From NCBI GenBank assembly GCA_003176045.1, contig PSRM01000058.1, positions 1-33,413 of the forward strand: a stretch of 33,413 bases of DNA. The letters run 5' to 3'. The DNA comes from Verrucomicrobiota bacterium (lineage in GTDB: Bacteria; Verrucomicrobiota; Verrucomicrobiia; Limisphaerales; UBA8199). The translations under genes and the position numbers were made by a program. Positions 1 through 6,791 of this stretch are shown piece after piece. The notes under the pieces were generated by a model. The model was not told the origin of the DNA. It saw nothing but the letters and a program-made list of their open reading frames with translations, and ran no database searches. Each line of letters starts with the position of its first letter. Positions within the stretch are counted from its first letter, which is position 1.

Positions 1-16
1 GAACCCCTCACCCCGG

Positions 17-59
17 CCCTCTCCCCTTCGGCCCCTTCCCCCTGACGAAGGGGAGAGGG
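17..59. repeat. Intergenic palindrome, 14-bp perfect stem
   Basis: The arms at 17-30 (CCCTCTCCCCTTCG) and 46-59 (CGAAGGGGAGAGGG) are perfect reverse complements separated by 15 nt. A diverged copy of the same pyrimidine-rich module lies at about 138-215 and runs into the first gene. It has the character of a dispersed intergenic repeat. It could form a strong RNA hairpin, but no T-tract follows, so I do not call it a terminator. Confidence 0.7.
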
Positions 60-170
60 AGAATCGTCGGCCGGGTGTCTTGCAAAGGAACGTTCGGGGG
101 TTCAATGCGCGAAGGAACTTCGGGGAAAACTCCCGACCCTCACCCTTTCGGCGCTTTCCCCCTGAGGAAG

Positions 171-186
171 TCCCGATGGCTCGGGA
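171..186. repeat. Small hairpin enclosing the candidate ATG 176
   Basis: TCCCGA (171-176) and TCGGGA (181-186) pair across a TGGC loop, so the candidate start codon sits in the stem-loop. The surrounding sequence is a diverged copy of the palindromic module at 17-59. The first codons of the porin are therefore probably repeat-derived. Confidence 0.5.
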
Positions 187-1942
187 TTTCAGTCCGAGGG
201 AGAGCCGTCGGCCGCGGGTGGCGTTCTTTGGCACATCGCACCGCTTTGGCGGTTGGGATTTCCTGAGGTGGCTGGTGATGGCGGTAATACTGTTCGAAGC
301 ATTGGTTTTGGGTGGACGAGCGTTTGGGCAGGATACAAACACGCTGCAGATCATCCAGCAGCTTCAGAAGCGGATTGATGAGCTGGAGCAGAAGGTGAAG
401 AGGCTTGAGGCGGACAAGGAGGGAAGAGAAACCGAACAGAGCCGCGCGCGTGAGGCAGCAGCCCAGGCACAGCAGAAAGCGGCAGAACTGGACAACAAAC
501 TTCAGGCGCTGGAGAAAGCGCGGGCACAGGACGCGGAGGCAGCGGAGGCAAAATCGAAGGAGGCACAACGGGCTCAGGAACGCGTTAGTGAACTCGACAA
601 GAAATTACAAGGTCTCGAGCAACAGCGAGAGCACGATGCAAAAGTCGCTGAAGCAAAGGCTACAAATGCTCCGGTAATCACAGTTGGGGAAAAAGGTTTC
701 TCAGTCAGGTCGGCAAACGGAGATTTCGGCCTCCAGGTGGGAGCGGTGCTGCAAGTCGATTCCCGAACGTTTTTGGACGAGCCTGGGGTGACTGGCAACG
801 ACGCCTTCCTGCTGCGGCGGGTAAGACCGACGCTGCAGGGAACGCTATTTAGAGATTTCGATTTTCTGGTCATGCCGGACTTTGGGCCAAGCACTCCGGT
901 GCTTTATGACATGTGGTTGAACTACAAATACAAGCCTGAATTGCAACTGATGGCGGGGAAATTCAAATCACCGGTGGGACTGGAACAGTTGCAGGCAGAC
1001 CGGGACCTTACCTTTAATGAAAGGACATTGGTCACAGCTCTAGTGCCGAACCGCGACATCGGGTTCATGTTGCATGGAGACTTGTTCAAGGAGGCGATCA
1101 GCTATTCAGCCGGCATTTTTGACGGGGTGGGCGATGGCCGAAATAATACACTCAACGCGGCCACCCAGAATTATAAAGCGTACGAGGGACGCTTGTTTTT
1201 CCAGCCGTTCAAGCCCTTTAGCGAACCGGGACCGACTCCGGAGCCCGCTTCTGCGGTGCTGACCGCCCTTAGAGGCTTCGGATTTGGCCTCGGAGGCAGC
1301 TACCAGCGTTTGCAGGGAACCAATACAACCGACCTGCCGCAAACAACCGGCGGAAGTCTGCCCGGCTTCACCACTGACGGGCAGCAGCAGTTTTTTGCCT
1401 ACAATCCAACGAACAAAGCAACTGTGCTGGCGACAGGTGAGCATTGGAGACTTTCGCCGCAAGCGTACTATTACTGGGGCCCGTTTAGCTTATTTGGGGA
1501 ATACGTGATTTCGGACCAACAGGTGACGCGAACGGGGGCTGGTGTGCAGCCCAACGTGCGATTGGCAAATACTGCCTGGGAAATAACAGCCGGCTGGGTG
1601 CTGACAGGTGAAGAGGCATCCTGGAGGGGACGGGTGGTGCCCAGGCACAATTTCAACCCTTTCCAGGGCGGATGGGGCGCCTGGGAGGTGGTGGGAAGGT
1701 ATTCGGAGTTGCACGTGGACGACGCGGCGTTTCCGAACTTTGCGGACCCAGCAACCTCGGCGCATGCAGCAAATGAGTGGGCCGTAGGTTTGAACTGGTA
1801 CCTAAATCGAAATGTATGGCTGAAAGGCAGCTACTCACACGGTTGGTTCGAAGGCGGGGGCGGAAAGGGAACGTCTGCACCTGCCACGATTACCAGGCAG
1901 GATGAGAATGTAATCTTCACGCGATTACAGTTTGCGTTCTGA
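176..1942 (+). CDS. Phosphate-selective porin O/P-like outer-membrane protein with N-terminal coiled coil
   Basis: Probable outer-membrane channel for anionic solutes. From the ATG at 176 the product has 588 residues: a basic N-terminal region, a hydrophobic stretch (LVMAVILFEALVLGG) with a likely cleavage after GRAFG, a heptad-rich coiled coil at about residues 57-165 (starting LQIIQQLQKRIDELEQKVKR), then a beta-barrel region to a terminal aromatic (LQFAF), as expected of outer-membrane proteins. The barrel resembles the OprO/OprP porin family (VGAVLQVDSRTF, LRRVRPTLQGT). The start is uncertain. ATG 176 has a good ribosome site (GAGGAA) but lies inside a small repeat hairpin. ATG 278 also has a site (GAGGTGG), but gives a signal peptide without positive charge. 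The next three genes encode an ABC importer, suggesting the porin brings the same anion across the outer membrane. Confidence 0.82.
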   Translation: MARDFSPRESRRPRVAFFGTSHRFGGWDFLRWLVMAVILFEALVLGGRAFGQDTNTLQIIQQLQKRIDELEQKVKRLEADKEGRETEQSRAREAAAQAQQKAAELDNKLQALEKARAQDAEAAEAKSKEAQRAQERVSELDKKLQGLEQQREHDAKVAEAKATNAPVITVGEKGFSVRSANGDFGLQVGAVLQVDSRTFLDEPGVTGNDAFLLRRVRPTLQGTLFRDFDFLVMPDFGPSTPVLYDMWLNYKYKPELQLMAGKFKSPVGLEQLQADRDLTFNERTLVTALVPNRDIGFMLHGDLFKEAISYSAGIFDGVGDGRNNTLNAATQNYKAYEGRLFFQPFKPFSEPGPTPEPASAVLTALRGFGFGLGGSYQRLQGTNTTDLPQTTGGSLPGFTTDGQQQFFAYNPTNKATVLATGEHWRLSPQAYYYWGPFSLFGEYVISDQQVTRTGAGVQPNVRLANTAWEITAGWVLTGEEASWRGRVVPRHNFNPFQGGWGAWEVVGRYSELHVDDAAFPNFADPATSAHAANEWAVGLNWYLNRNVWLKGSYSHGWFEGGGGKGTSAPATITRQDENVIFTRLQFAF

Positions 1943-1945
1943 GCG

Positions 1946-2137
1946 GAATGGAATGGTGGAACACTGGAAAAATGGAATGATGGAATACTGGAATCATGGA
2001 ATGATGGAGAATGGCTGAGTGCATGAAAGAGATGCTGGATACTGGATACAAGATACTGGATGAGTGGATAGATGGATTGGTGGATGATGGACGGAAAATC
2101 GCTGAGAGGATTAATGGAATGCTGGAATGATTGCACG
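1946..2137. repeat. Degenerate TGGAAT/TGGAT intergenic repeat tract
   Basis: This gene-free stretch between the porin and the binding protein consists of irregular short units such as ATGGAATGATGGAATACTGG and TACTGGAT. The complementary version of the same family occurs at about 24560-24657. I see no promoter or convincing gene here; reading frames through it are low-complexity and reflect the repeat. Confidence 0.75.
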
Positions 2138-3262
2138 ATGGATTTGCGTTTAAAAGAATTTGATTCGCCGGGGATCGTTGGCGACGTCGGAAAGACACGA
2201 ATTACACGAATTAACACGAATTCGTGCAAATTCGTGAGATTCGTGTCCTTTCTATGGTTCAGTGTCGGGATGATGGGCAGCGCGTGTTTTGGAGAGAAAA
2301 TCACGCTGCGTGTGGGCCATTTTCCGAACATTACGCATGCCCAGGGCCTCATTGGCCATTACCTGACCCGACAAGGCAAGGGGTGGTTTGAAGAACGCCT
2401 TGGCAAAGACGTGCAGGTTCAATGGTTCGTTTATAATGCGGGGCCTTCGGCCATGGAGGCGATTTTTGCGCGGTCCATTGACTTGACATACGTCGGCCCG
2501 AACCCAGCGATCAATGCTCATATAAAATCCAGGGGTGAGGAGATCCGCATTGTGGCCGGGGCATGCAGCGGCGGGGCGGCGCTGGTGGTGCAACCCGATG
2601 GGCGAATCGGCAAGCCTGTTGATTTTAAAGGCAGGAAGGTGGCCACGCCGCAGCTCGGGAACACGCAGGATGTCGCTTGCCGTGCCTGGCTCGGGGCGCA
2701 GGGGTTCAAGGTCACGCAATTGGGCGGCGACGTGCTGGTCGTGCCCACGGCGAACCCCGATCAACTGGCGCTGTTCCAAAAAGGCGGCGTGGACGCTGTG
2801 TGGACTGTGGAACCCTGGGTTAGCCGGCTGGTTTTGGAGGCGAGAGCGAAGGTTTTCCTTGAAGAAAGCTCGGTCTGGCCGCAAACCGGGGGCAAGTACG
2901 TGACGACCCATCTCACGAGCAGCGTGAAATTTCTGACGGAACATGCAGATATCCTTCGCAAATTCCTCGCGGCGCACGTGGAGCTGACGCAATGGATCAA
3001 TGAACATCCGGAGGAAGCGAAAAAAATGCTGAACGAAGAAATCAAGCTGGAGACAACCAAAGGCCTGCGGCCCGAGATACTCGATAACTCGTGGAAACGG
3101 CTGGAGATCACGTGGGACCCGATCAGCCGCTCTTTGGTGAAATCGGCCGAAGACGCGCACCGCATCGGATTCATTAAATCGGAGCCGAACCTTTCGCGGA
3201 TTTATGATTTGAAGGTGTTGAATGAGGTCCTGAGTGGAAAGGGATTACCCGCCGTGAATTGA
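2138..3262 (+). CDS. ABC transporter substrate-binding protein, NitT/TauT (SsuA-like) family
   Basis: Periplasmic solute receptor of an importer for nitrate, sulfonate, taurine or a similar compound. The mature part starts near KITLRVGHFPNITHAQGLI and has the family's pattern: a short strand with the HFPN motif, SIDLTYVGPNPAIN, DFKGRKVATPQLGNTQD, and the hinge region GGVDAVWTVEPW. The ATG at 2138 gives 374 residues. A hydrophobic export segment (FVSFLWFSVGMMGSACFG) precedes the mature domain. In-frame ATG 2072 is also open but lies in repeat DNA, and GTG 2234 would give a compact signal peptide; no strong ribosome site decides between them. The N-terminal region before the export segment is encoded by an ACGAATT-type repeat. 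It is followed by the ATPase and permease of the same importer on the same strand. Substrate cannot be read from sequence. Confidence 0.88.
   Translation: MDLRLKEFDSPGIVGDVGKTRITRINTNSCKFVRFVSFLWFSVGMMGSACFGEKITLRVGHFPNITHAQGLIGHYLTRQGKGWFEERLGKDVQVQWFVYNAGPSAMEAIFARSIDLTYVGPNPAINAHIKSRGEEIRIVAGACSGGAALVVQPDGRIGKPVDFKGRKVATPQLGNTQDVACRAWLGAQGFKVTQLGGDVLVVPTANPDQLALFQKGGVDAVWTVEPWVSRLVLEARAKVFLEESSVWPQTGGKYVTTHLTSSVKFLTEHADILRKFLAAHVELTQWINEHPEEAKKMLNEEIKLETTKGLRPEILDNSWKRLEITWDPISRSLVKSAEDAHRIGFIKSEPNLSRIYDLKVLNEVLSGKGLPAVN
2197..2247. repeat. ACACGAATT / AATTCGTG repeat overlapping the SBP signal region
   Basis: The units ACACGAATTACACGAATT and TTCGTGCAAATTCGTG form a partly self-complementary tract. 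Related tracts lie at 12264-12334 and about 18053-18080. Here the repeat lies inside the reading frame just before or within the signal peptide of the substrate-binding protein. Confidence 0.7.
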
Positions 3263-3275
3263 CATAATAAATGGA

Positions 3276-3480
3276 ATTTTTAAGACAGGAAAATTTAAGA
3301 CAGGAAAATGGAATCAGATTGCAGGCAGGAAAATTAAGCGGCAGGAAAATGGAATTGGAGAATTTTCTTGCCTTTGTTTTTTGTCTTCCTGTCTTCAATT
3401 TTTCTGTCTATCCGCTCTCGCAATGATGCAGATAAGACAGGAAAATCTGAGACAGGAAAATGGAATTAAAATTTTTCTGC
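3276..3480. repeat. GACAGGAAAAT direct and inverted repeats
   Basis: The gap between the binding protein and the ATPase is filled by repeated AAGACAGGAAAAT and GCAGGAAAAT units, with complementary copies (TTTTCTTGCC, TTCCTGTC, TTTTCTGTC) at about 3360-3410. It could fold into an extended imperfect hairpin between the two transport genes. Nothing else is recognisable here. Confidence 0.7.
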
Positions 3481-3555
3481 CGCGAAATTTTCCTGCGTTT
3501 CTTTTCTATTCTTCTCTTTTTAACATGGCTCCCAGGACTCTCCTATCTTAGAACC

Positions 3556-4386
3556 ATGAACACTGAGTTTCATTACCGAAGCGAGCCCGCGGAAAAGCTG
3601 GCGATAGAATCTGTTTCGAAGACGTTCAATGGCCGCAGCGGGAAGGTGCATGCGCTCGACCAGGTGAGCCTGAACATCAAAGAAGGCGAATTCGTGTGCT
3701 TGCTGGGACCCAGCGGCTGCGGCAAATCTACCCTGCTGAACATCATCGCGGGATTGGATCCGCCCGATAGCGGCCAGGTGCTGGCCGACGGAAAGGCTGT
3801 GACCGGCCCTGGACGCGAGCGGATGGTGATGTTCCAGGAATCGGCGTTGTATCCGTGGCTGGACGTTTTAGGCAACGTACTGTACGGGTTGAAGCTCAAA
3901 CCAAATCTGACAAGGAGCGAGCGCCGGAAGGTGGCCCATTTTTATCTGAAGCTGGTTGGTTTGGAGAAATTCGTCCATGCGCACGTGCACGAATTGTCCG
4001 GGGGCATGAAACAGCGTGTGGCCCTCGCGCGCGCGCTAGCGCCCAATCCGCGAGTGTTGCTGATGGACGAGCCGTTCGCGGCGCTTGACGCTATGACTCG
4101 CGAGCAGCTCTACGGCGATCTTCAGGAGATTTGGGGCAAGCAACGCAAGACGATCGTGTTTGTTACGCACAACGTGCGCGAAGCCGTTTGCCTCGGAGAC
4201 CGTGTGATTCTGTTCTCGCGCAGTCCGGGAAAGATTCAGGACCATTTCGATATCGCGCTGCCGCGTCCGCGAGGGATGAATAGCGCGAACCTGGCAAATT
4301 ATGCGGCGGCGATTGATGAGAGATTAAAGGAACTGCTGAAGAAGGAACAGGGGGAGTTAAATGAGTTAAAAGTGTTAAATGGTTAA
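3556..4386 (+). CDS. ABC transporter ATP-binding protein, NitT/TauT (SsuB/TauB-like)
   Basis: Cytoplasmic ATPase that powers the importer. From ATG 3556 it has 276 residues with all key motifs: Walker A GPSGCGKST (51-59), Q-loop glutamine in MFQES (about 94), signature LSGGMKQR (147-154), Walker B LLMDEP with the catalytic glutamate (about 172), D-loop (ALDAMT) and H-loop histidine in VTHNVREA (about 205). The upstream in-frame ATG at 3460 lies in repeat DNA and would add an unusual hydrophobic extension, so 3556 is preferred because the family begins near there. The last residues (ELNELKVLNG) and the stop codon are encoded by a GTTAAAT repeat also found between genes, so the tail is probably not ancestral. 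It lies between the binding protein and permease genes of the same system. Confidence 0.93.
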   Translation: MNTEFHYRSEPAEKLAIESVSKTFNGRSGKVHALDQVSLNIKEGEFVCLLGPSGCGKSTLLNIIAGLDPPDSGQVLADGKAVTGPGRERMVMFQESALYPWLDVLGNVLYGLKLKPNLTRSERRKVAHFYLKLVGLEKFVHAHVHELSGGMKQRVALARALAPNPRVLLMDEPFAALDAMTREQLYGDLQEIWGKQRKTIVFVTHNVREAVCLGDRVILFSRSPGKIQDHFDIALPRPRGMNSANLANYAAAIDERLKELLKKEQGELNELKVLNG

Positions 4387-4398
4387 ATGAGTTACAAA
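4355..4398. repeat. GTTAAAT repeat forming the end of the ABC ATPase gene
   Basis: The units GAGTTAAATGAGTTAAA and GTTAAATGGTTAAATGAG continue from the coding end into the intergenic region. The same family recurs at 5361-5412, 23989-24040 and, complemented, about 26325-26380. The TAA inside the unit is the stop codon of the ATPase gene. Confidence 0.7.
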
Positions 4399-4516
4399 GT
4401 TACATTGGGAGAAATTGCGCGGCTTACGAAAACTTTTATGCATAGTGATGGAGATGCAGACAGCGAGACATGGCGGAAACCGAAAATAGAAAATAGAAGA
4501 TAGAAATAGAAGAAAT

Positions 4517-4549
<33 letters not shown>

Positions 4550-4558
4550 TAGAATTCG

Positions 4559-5323
4559 ATGAAGCGTGCCCTGAAAACCATCATTGCCTTTGCGTTGCTG
4601 GTGGCGGTTTGGGAAGGGCTTGTGCTGGCCAAATTCTGGTCGCCTGTGTTGCTTCCGTCGCCAGTGGACGTGGGCAAGTATTTGATTGATTCCATTCGGG
4701 ACGGAACGCTGCTGAAAGCGAGCGCGATCACGATGAAACGTTTGGGCCTGGGTTACGCCGTCGGTTTAGTTTTGGGCCTGCCGCTTGGGTTGTTAATTGC
4801 TCGATTCAGATTTTTTCAGGATACACTGGGCCTGCTGGCGTTGGGGGTGCAAACCCTGCCGAGTGTTTGCTGGGCGCCGCTGGCGTTGCTTTGGTTTGGC
4901 CAGACCGAAGCGGCAATGTTCTTCATCGTCATCATGGGTTCGCTTTGGTCCATCACGTTGGCTACCGACGCCGGCGTGCGCAACGTGCCGCCGATTTATG
5001 CCCGAGCTGCGCGCACGATGGGATCGAGGGGCTGGCACACATGGCTGACGGTGATTTTGCCGGCGTCATTGCCCTTTGTGGTAAGCGGAATGAAACAAGG
5101 CTGGGCATTCGCGTGGCGGTCGCTGATGGCCGCAGAGATTTACATAACCGTCCTCACGGGGTTCGGATTGGGTCAACTGCTCCACTACGGGCGCGAGTTG
5201 AACGCGATGGAGCAAGTGATAGGGATCATGTTCGTGATCGTGCTCATTGGGCTGCTTGCAGATAAACTCTTGTTTTCCCCCATCGAAAGGTTCATGCACC
5301 GGCGGTGGGGGACGGCGAAATGA
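4559..5323 (+). CDS. ABC transporter permease, NitT/TauT (SsuC/TauC-like)
   Basis: Inner-membrane channel subunit of the importer. The 254-residue length is normal. Hydrophobic segments lie at about 7-24, 64-82, 90-112, 118-136, 182-204 and 217-236. The cytoplasmic EAA loop that contacts the ATPase is visible at about 148-175 (ARAARTMGSRGWHTWLTVIL followed by PASLPF). The N-terminal motif LPSPVDVGKYL is typical of the family. It follows the ATPase by 172 nt of repeats including the GAGGAC array. Together with the porin, binding protein and ATPase it completes an uptake route from outer membrane to cytoplasm. The order porin-SBP-ATPase-permease suggests one transcription unit, although the spacers are unusually long and repeat-filled. 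Confidence 0.92.
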   Translation: MKRALKTIIAFALLVAVWEGLVLAKFWSPVLLPSPVDVGKYLIDSIRDGTLLKASAITMKRLGLGYAVGLVLGLPLGLLIARFRFFQDTLGLLALGVQTLPSVCWAPLALLWFGQTEAAMFFIVIMGSLWSITLATDAGVRNVPPIYARAARTMGSRGWHTWLTVILPASLPFVVSGMKQGWAFAWRSLMAAEIYITVLTGFGLGQLLHYGRELNAMEQVIGIMFVIVLIGLLADKLLFSPIERFMHRRWGTAK

Positions 5324-5360
5324 AGGACGAGGGCCGAGGGGCGAGGGGCGAAGCTAGAGA

Positions 5361-5412
5361 ATTAACTGAGTTAAATAAGTTAAATAGGTTAAATGGGTTG
5401 CATAGGTTACAT
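5361..5412. repeat. GTTAAAT repeat in the permease/RNase D gap
   Basis: The units TGAGTTAAATAAGTTAAATA and GGTTAAATGGGTTG belong to the family seen at 4355-4398 and 23989-24040. It occupies the 150-nt gap between two convergent genes. I see no obvious terminator there. Confidence 0.65.
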
Positions 5413-5473
5413 ACGGGGCGAAACGGGCCGCGGAATAGCCAATAGGCAATCGCCGAGAGCCAAGGGGAAGGGG

Positions 5474-6532
5474 CTACAGTTCCAGCAACTTGCGCTGCCA
5501 GTTCATCAGTTCGGCGGCGTGTTTGTCGCGGTCATGAGCGAGATCAGAGAGCATGGCGCGGCTGGCGATGAGGGTCGGATCAATATCGAGCTCGGTGGCT
5601 CGGGTATCGCGGCGCTTTTGCAAATCCATGTAGCGGCGCCGCTCGGTTTCGCTGGGCCTGCGGCTGATGGAACGCAGGATTCGGGGATGGTGTTCCGGAG
5701 AAAGATTGAGTCCTCCGGCGATCGCTTTGAGGAGGCTTTGACGGCGGCGATCTGAGATACGGCGGGGTAGAAATGGTTCGATGGAGCGGCCGGTTGAGGA
5801 AGCCGCGGCGATGCTGACCAGCGCCTCATGACTCAAGATGAAGAACGGGGGTTTGTTGGCGTGGAGCGCTTCGGTTTCGCGCCAACGCCAAAGTTCGCGC
5901 AGGATGGCCAGAGCCGGACGGGCAAGCAGATGGCTGCCTTTCATGCGCCAGACCGAATCCATATCCGGCGGGCGCGGGCGGCTGGCCTCGGCGATGAGTC
6001 TGGCGCAGGATTCCTGGTGCCAGGCCAGGCGGCCCCTGGCGTCGAGATCGGTTTTGAGCCTGTCGGATAGCGGCCGCAGATAATGCGTGTCGTTGCGGGC
6101 GTAGCGTTCCATGCGCTCGGTCAGCGGGCGCAGGGCCCAATTGGCTTTCTGGGCTCCTTTTTCGAGTTTTACGGCGAGCAGTATTTCGACCAAATGACTG
6201 AGCCCGAATTGGCGCAGGCCAAGCAGCCGCGCGGCGAGCATGGTATCGAAAATGGCGCTGGGCACGAATTCGTGATGTTTGAGCAGCAGGCGCAGGTCGT
6301 AATCGGCGCCGTGCATGATGAGTTCATGGCCGGAGAGGGCATCCAGCAGAGGGTCCAGGTTGATGCGGGCCAGGGGATCAATGAGATAATCGCCCGAGAC
6401 GGTACTGATTTGGATCAGGCACACTTTCTCGGGGTAAGCGTGCAAACTGTCGGCCTCGGTGTCCACGGCCACCCATGAGGCGGCGCGCAGGACGCTGATG
6501 AAACCGGATAGCTTTTGATCCGTGTCTATCAC
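5474..6532 (-). CDS. rnd: Ribonuclease D (DEDDy 3'-5' exoribonuclease with HRDC domain)
   Basis: Cytoplasmic 3'-5' exonuclease involved in trimming tRNA precursors and other structured RNA. All DEDDy motifs are visible: ExoI VAVDTEADSL (D24, E26), ExoII HGADYDLRLL (D77 and neighbours), and ExoIII YARNDTHYL with the Y144-x3-D148 spacing diagnostic of the DEDDy class. An HRDC-like nucleic-acid-binding region follows at about 205-290 (ARPALAILRELWRWRETEA, PPFFILSHEALVSIA). The 352-residue length is close to the family norm. The start is GTG (complement of 6530-6532); no ATG or good ribosome site is closer. It converges with the ABC permease, and a gene-free repeat tract lies upstream. Confidence 0.9.
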   Translation of the reverse strand: MIDTDQKLSGFISVLRAASWVAVDTEADSLHAYPEKVCLIQISTVSGDYLIDPLARINLDPLLDALSGHELIMHGADYDLRLLLKHHEFVPSAIFDTMLAARLLGLRQFGLSHLVEILLAVKLEKGAQKANWALRPLTERMERYARNDTHYLRPLSDRLKTDLDARGRLAWHQESCARLIAEASRPRPPDMDSVWRMKGSHLLARPALAILRELWRWRETEALHANKPPFFILSHEALVSIAAASSTGRSIEPFLPRRISDRRRQSLLKAIAGGLNLSPEHHPRILRSISRRPSETERRRYMDLQKRRDTRATELDIDPTLIASRAMLSDLAHDRDKHAAELMNWQRKLLEL

Positions 6533-6542
6533 GGAGCGTGAA

Positions 6543-6768
6543 AATACTACAAGACTACAGGACTACAAGACTACAAGACCACGAGACGACGAGACCACAA
6601 GACCACAGGACCACGGACCACTGACCACAGACCACTGACCACTGACCACAGACCACTGACCACAGACCACTGACCGAAAGGGCCAAGACATTGAAAAGAC
6701 GAACTTTCAACGTTCAACATCGAACATCCAACATTCAAATCTGAACCCTGAACCCCTCGACCCTCGAC
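6543..6768. repeat. Mixed short direct repeats between rnd and the acyl-CoA ligase
   Basis: In order: ACTACAAG/ACCACGAGAC units, then GACCACTGACCACAGACC units (about 6600-6672), then TTCAACGTTCAACATCGAAC and CTGAACCCCTCGACCCTCGA (about 6697-6768). The last two families also occur inside coding sequence (the ligase at 7290-7312, Sua5, TrpD). The tract separates divergent genes and should hold both promoters, but I cannot pick one with confidence. Confidence 0.7.
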
Positions 6769-6791
6769 CGGTGTCCTGCTACAATCGTGCG

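Noticed and set aside
1831..2352. Open frames on the minus strand (for example 1831-2352 and 1917-2198)
   Set aside because: They run through TGGAAT and ACGAATT repeats, giving low-complexity Ser/His/Pro/Ile-rich peptides, and overlap the porin end and the SBP start.
2252..3160. 302-residue minus-strand frame opposite the binding protein
   Set aside because: Antisense shadow; the sense protein is a recognisable SsuA-like family member.
6543..6672. Repeats as a CRISPR array
   Set aside because: Units are short, degenerate and contiguous without spacers of regular length, and no cas genes are nearby.
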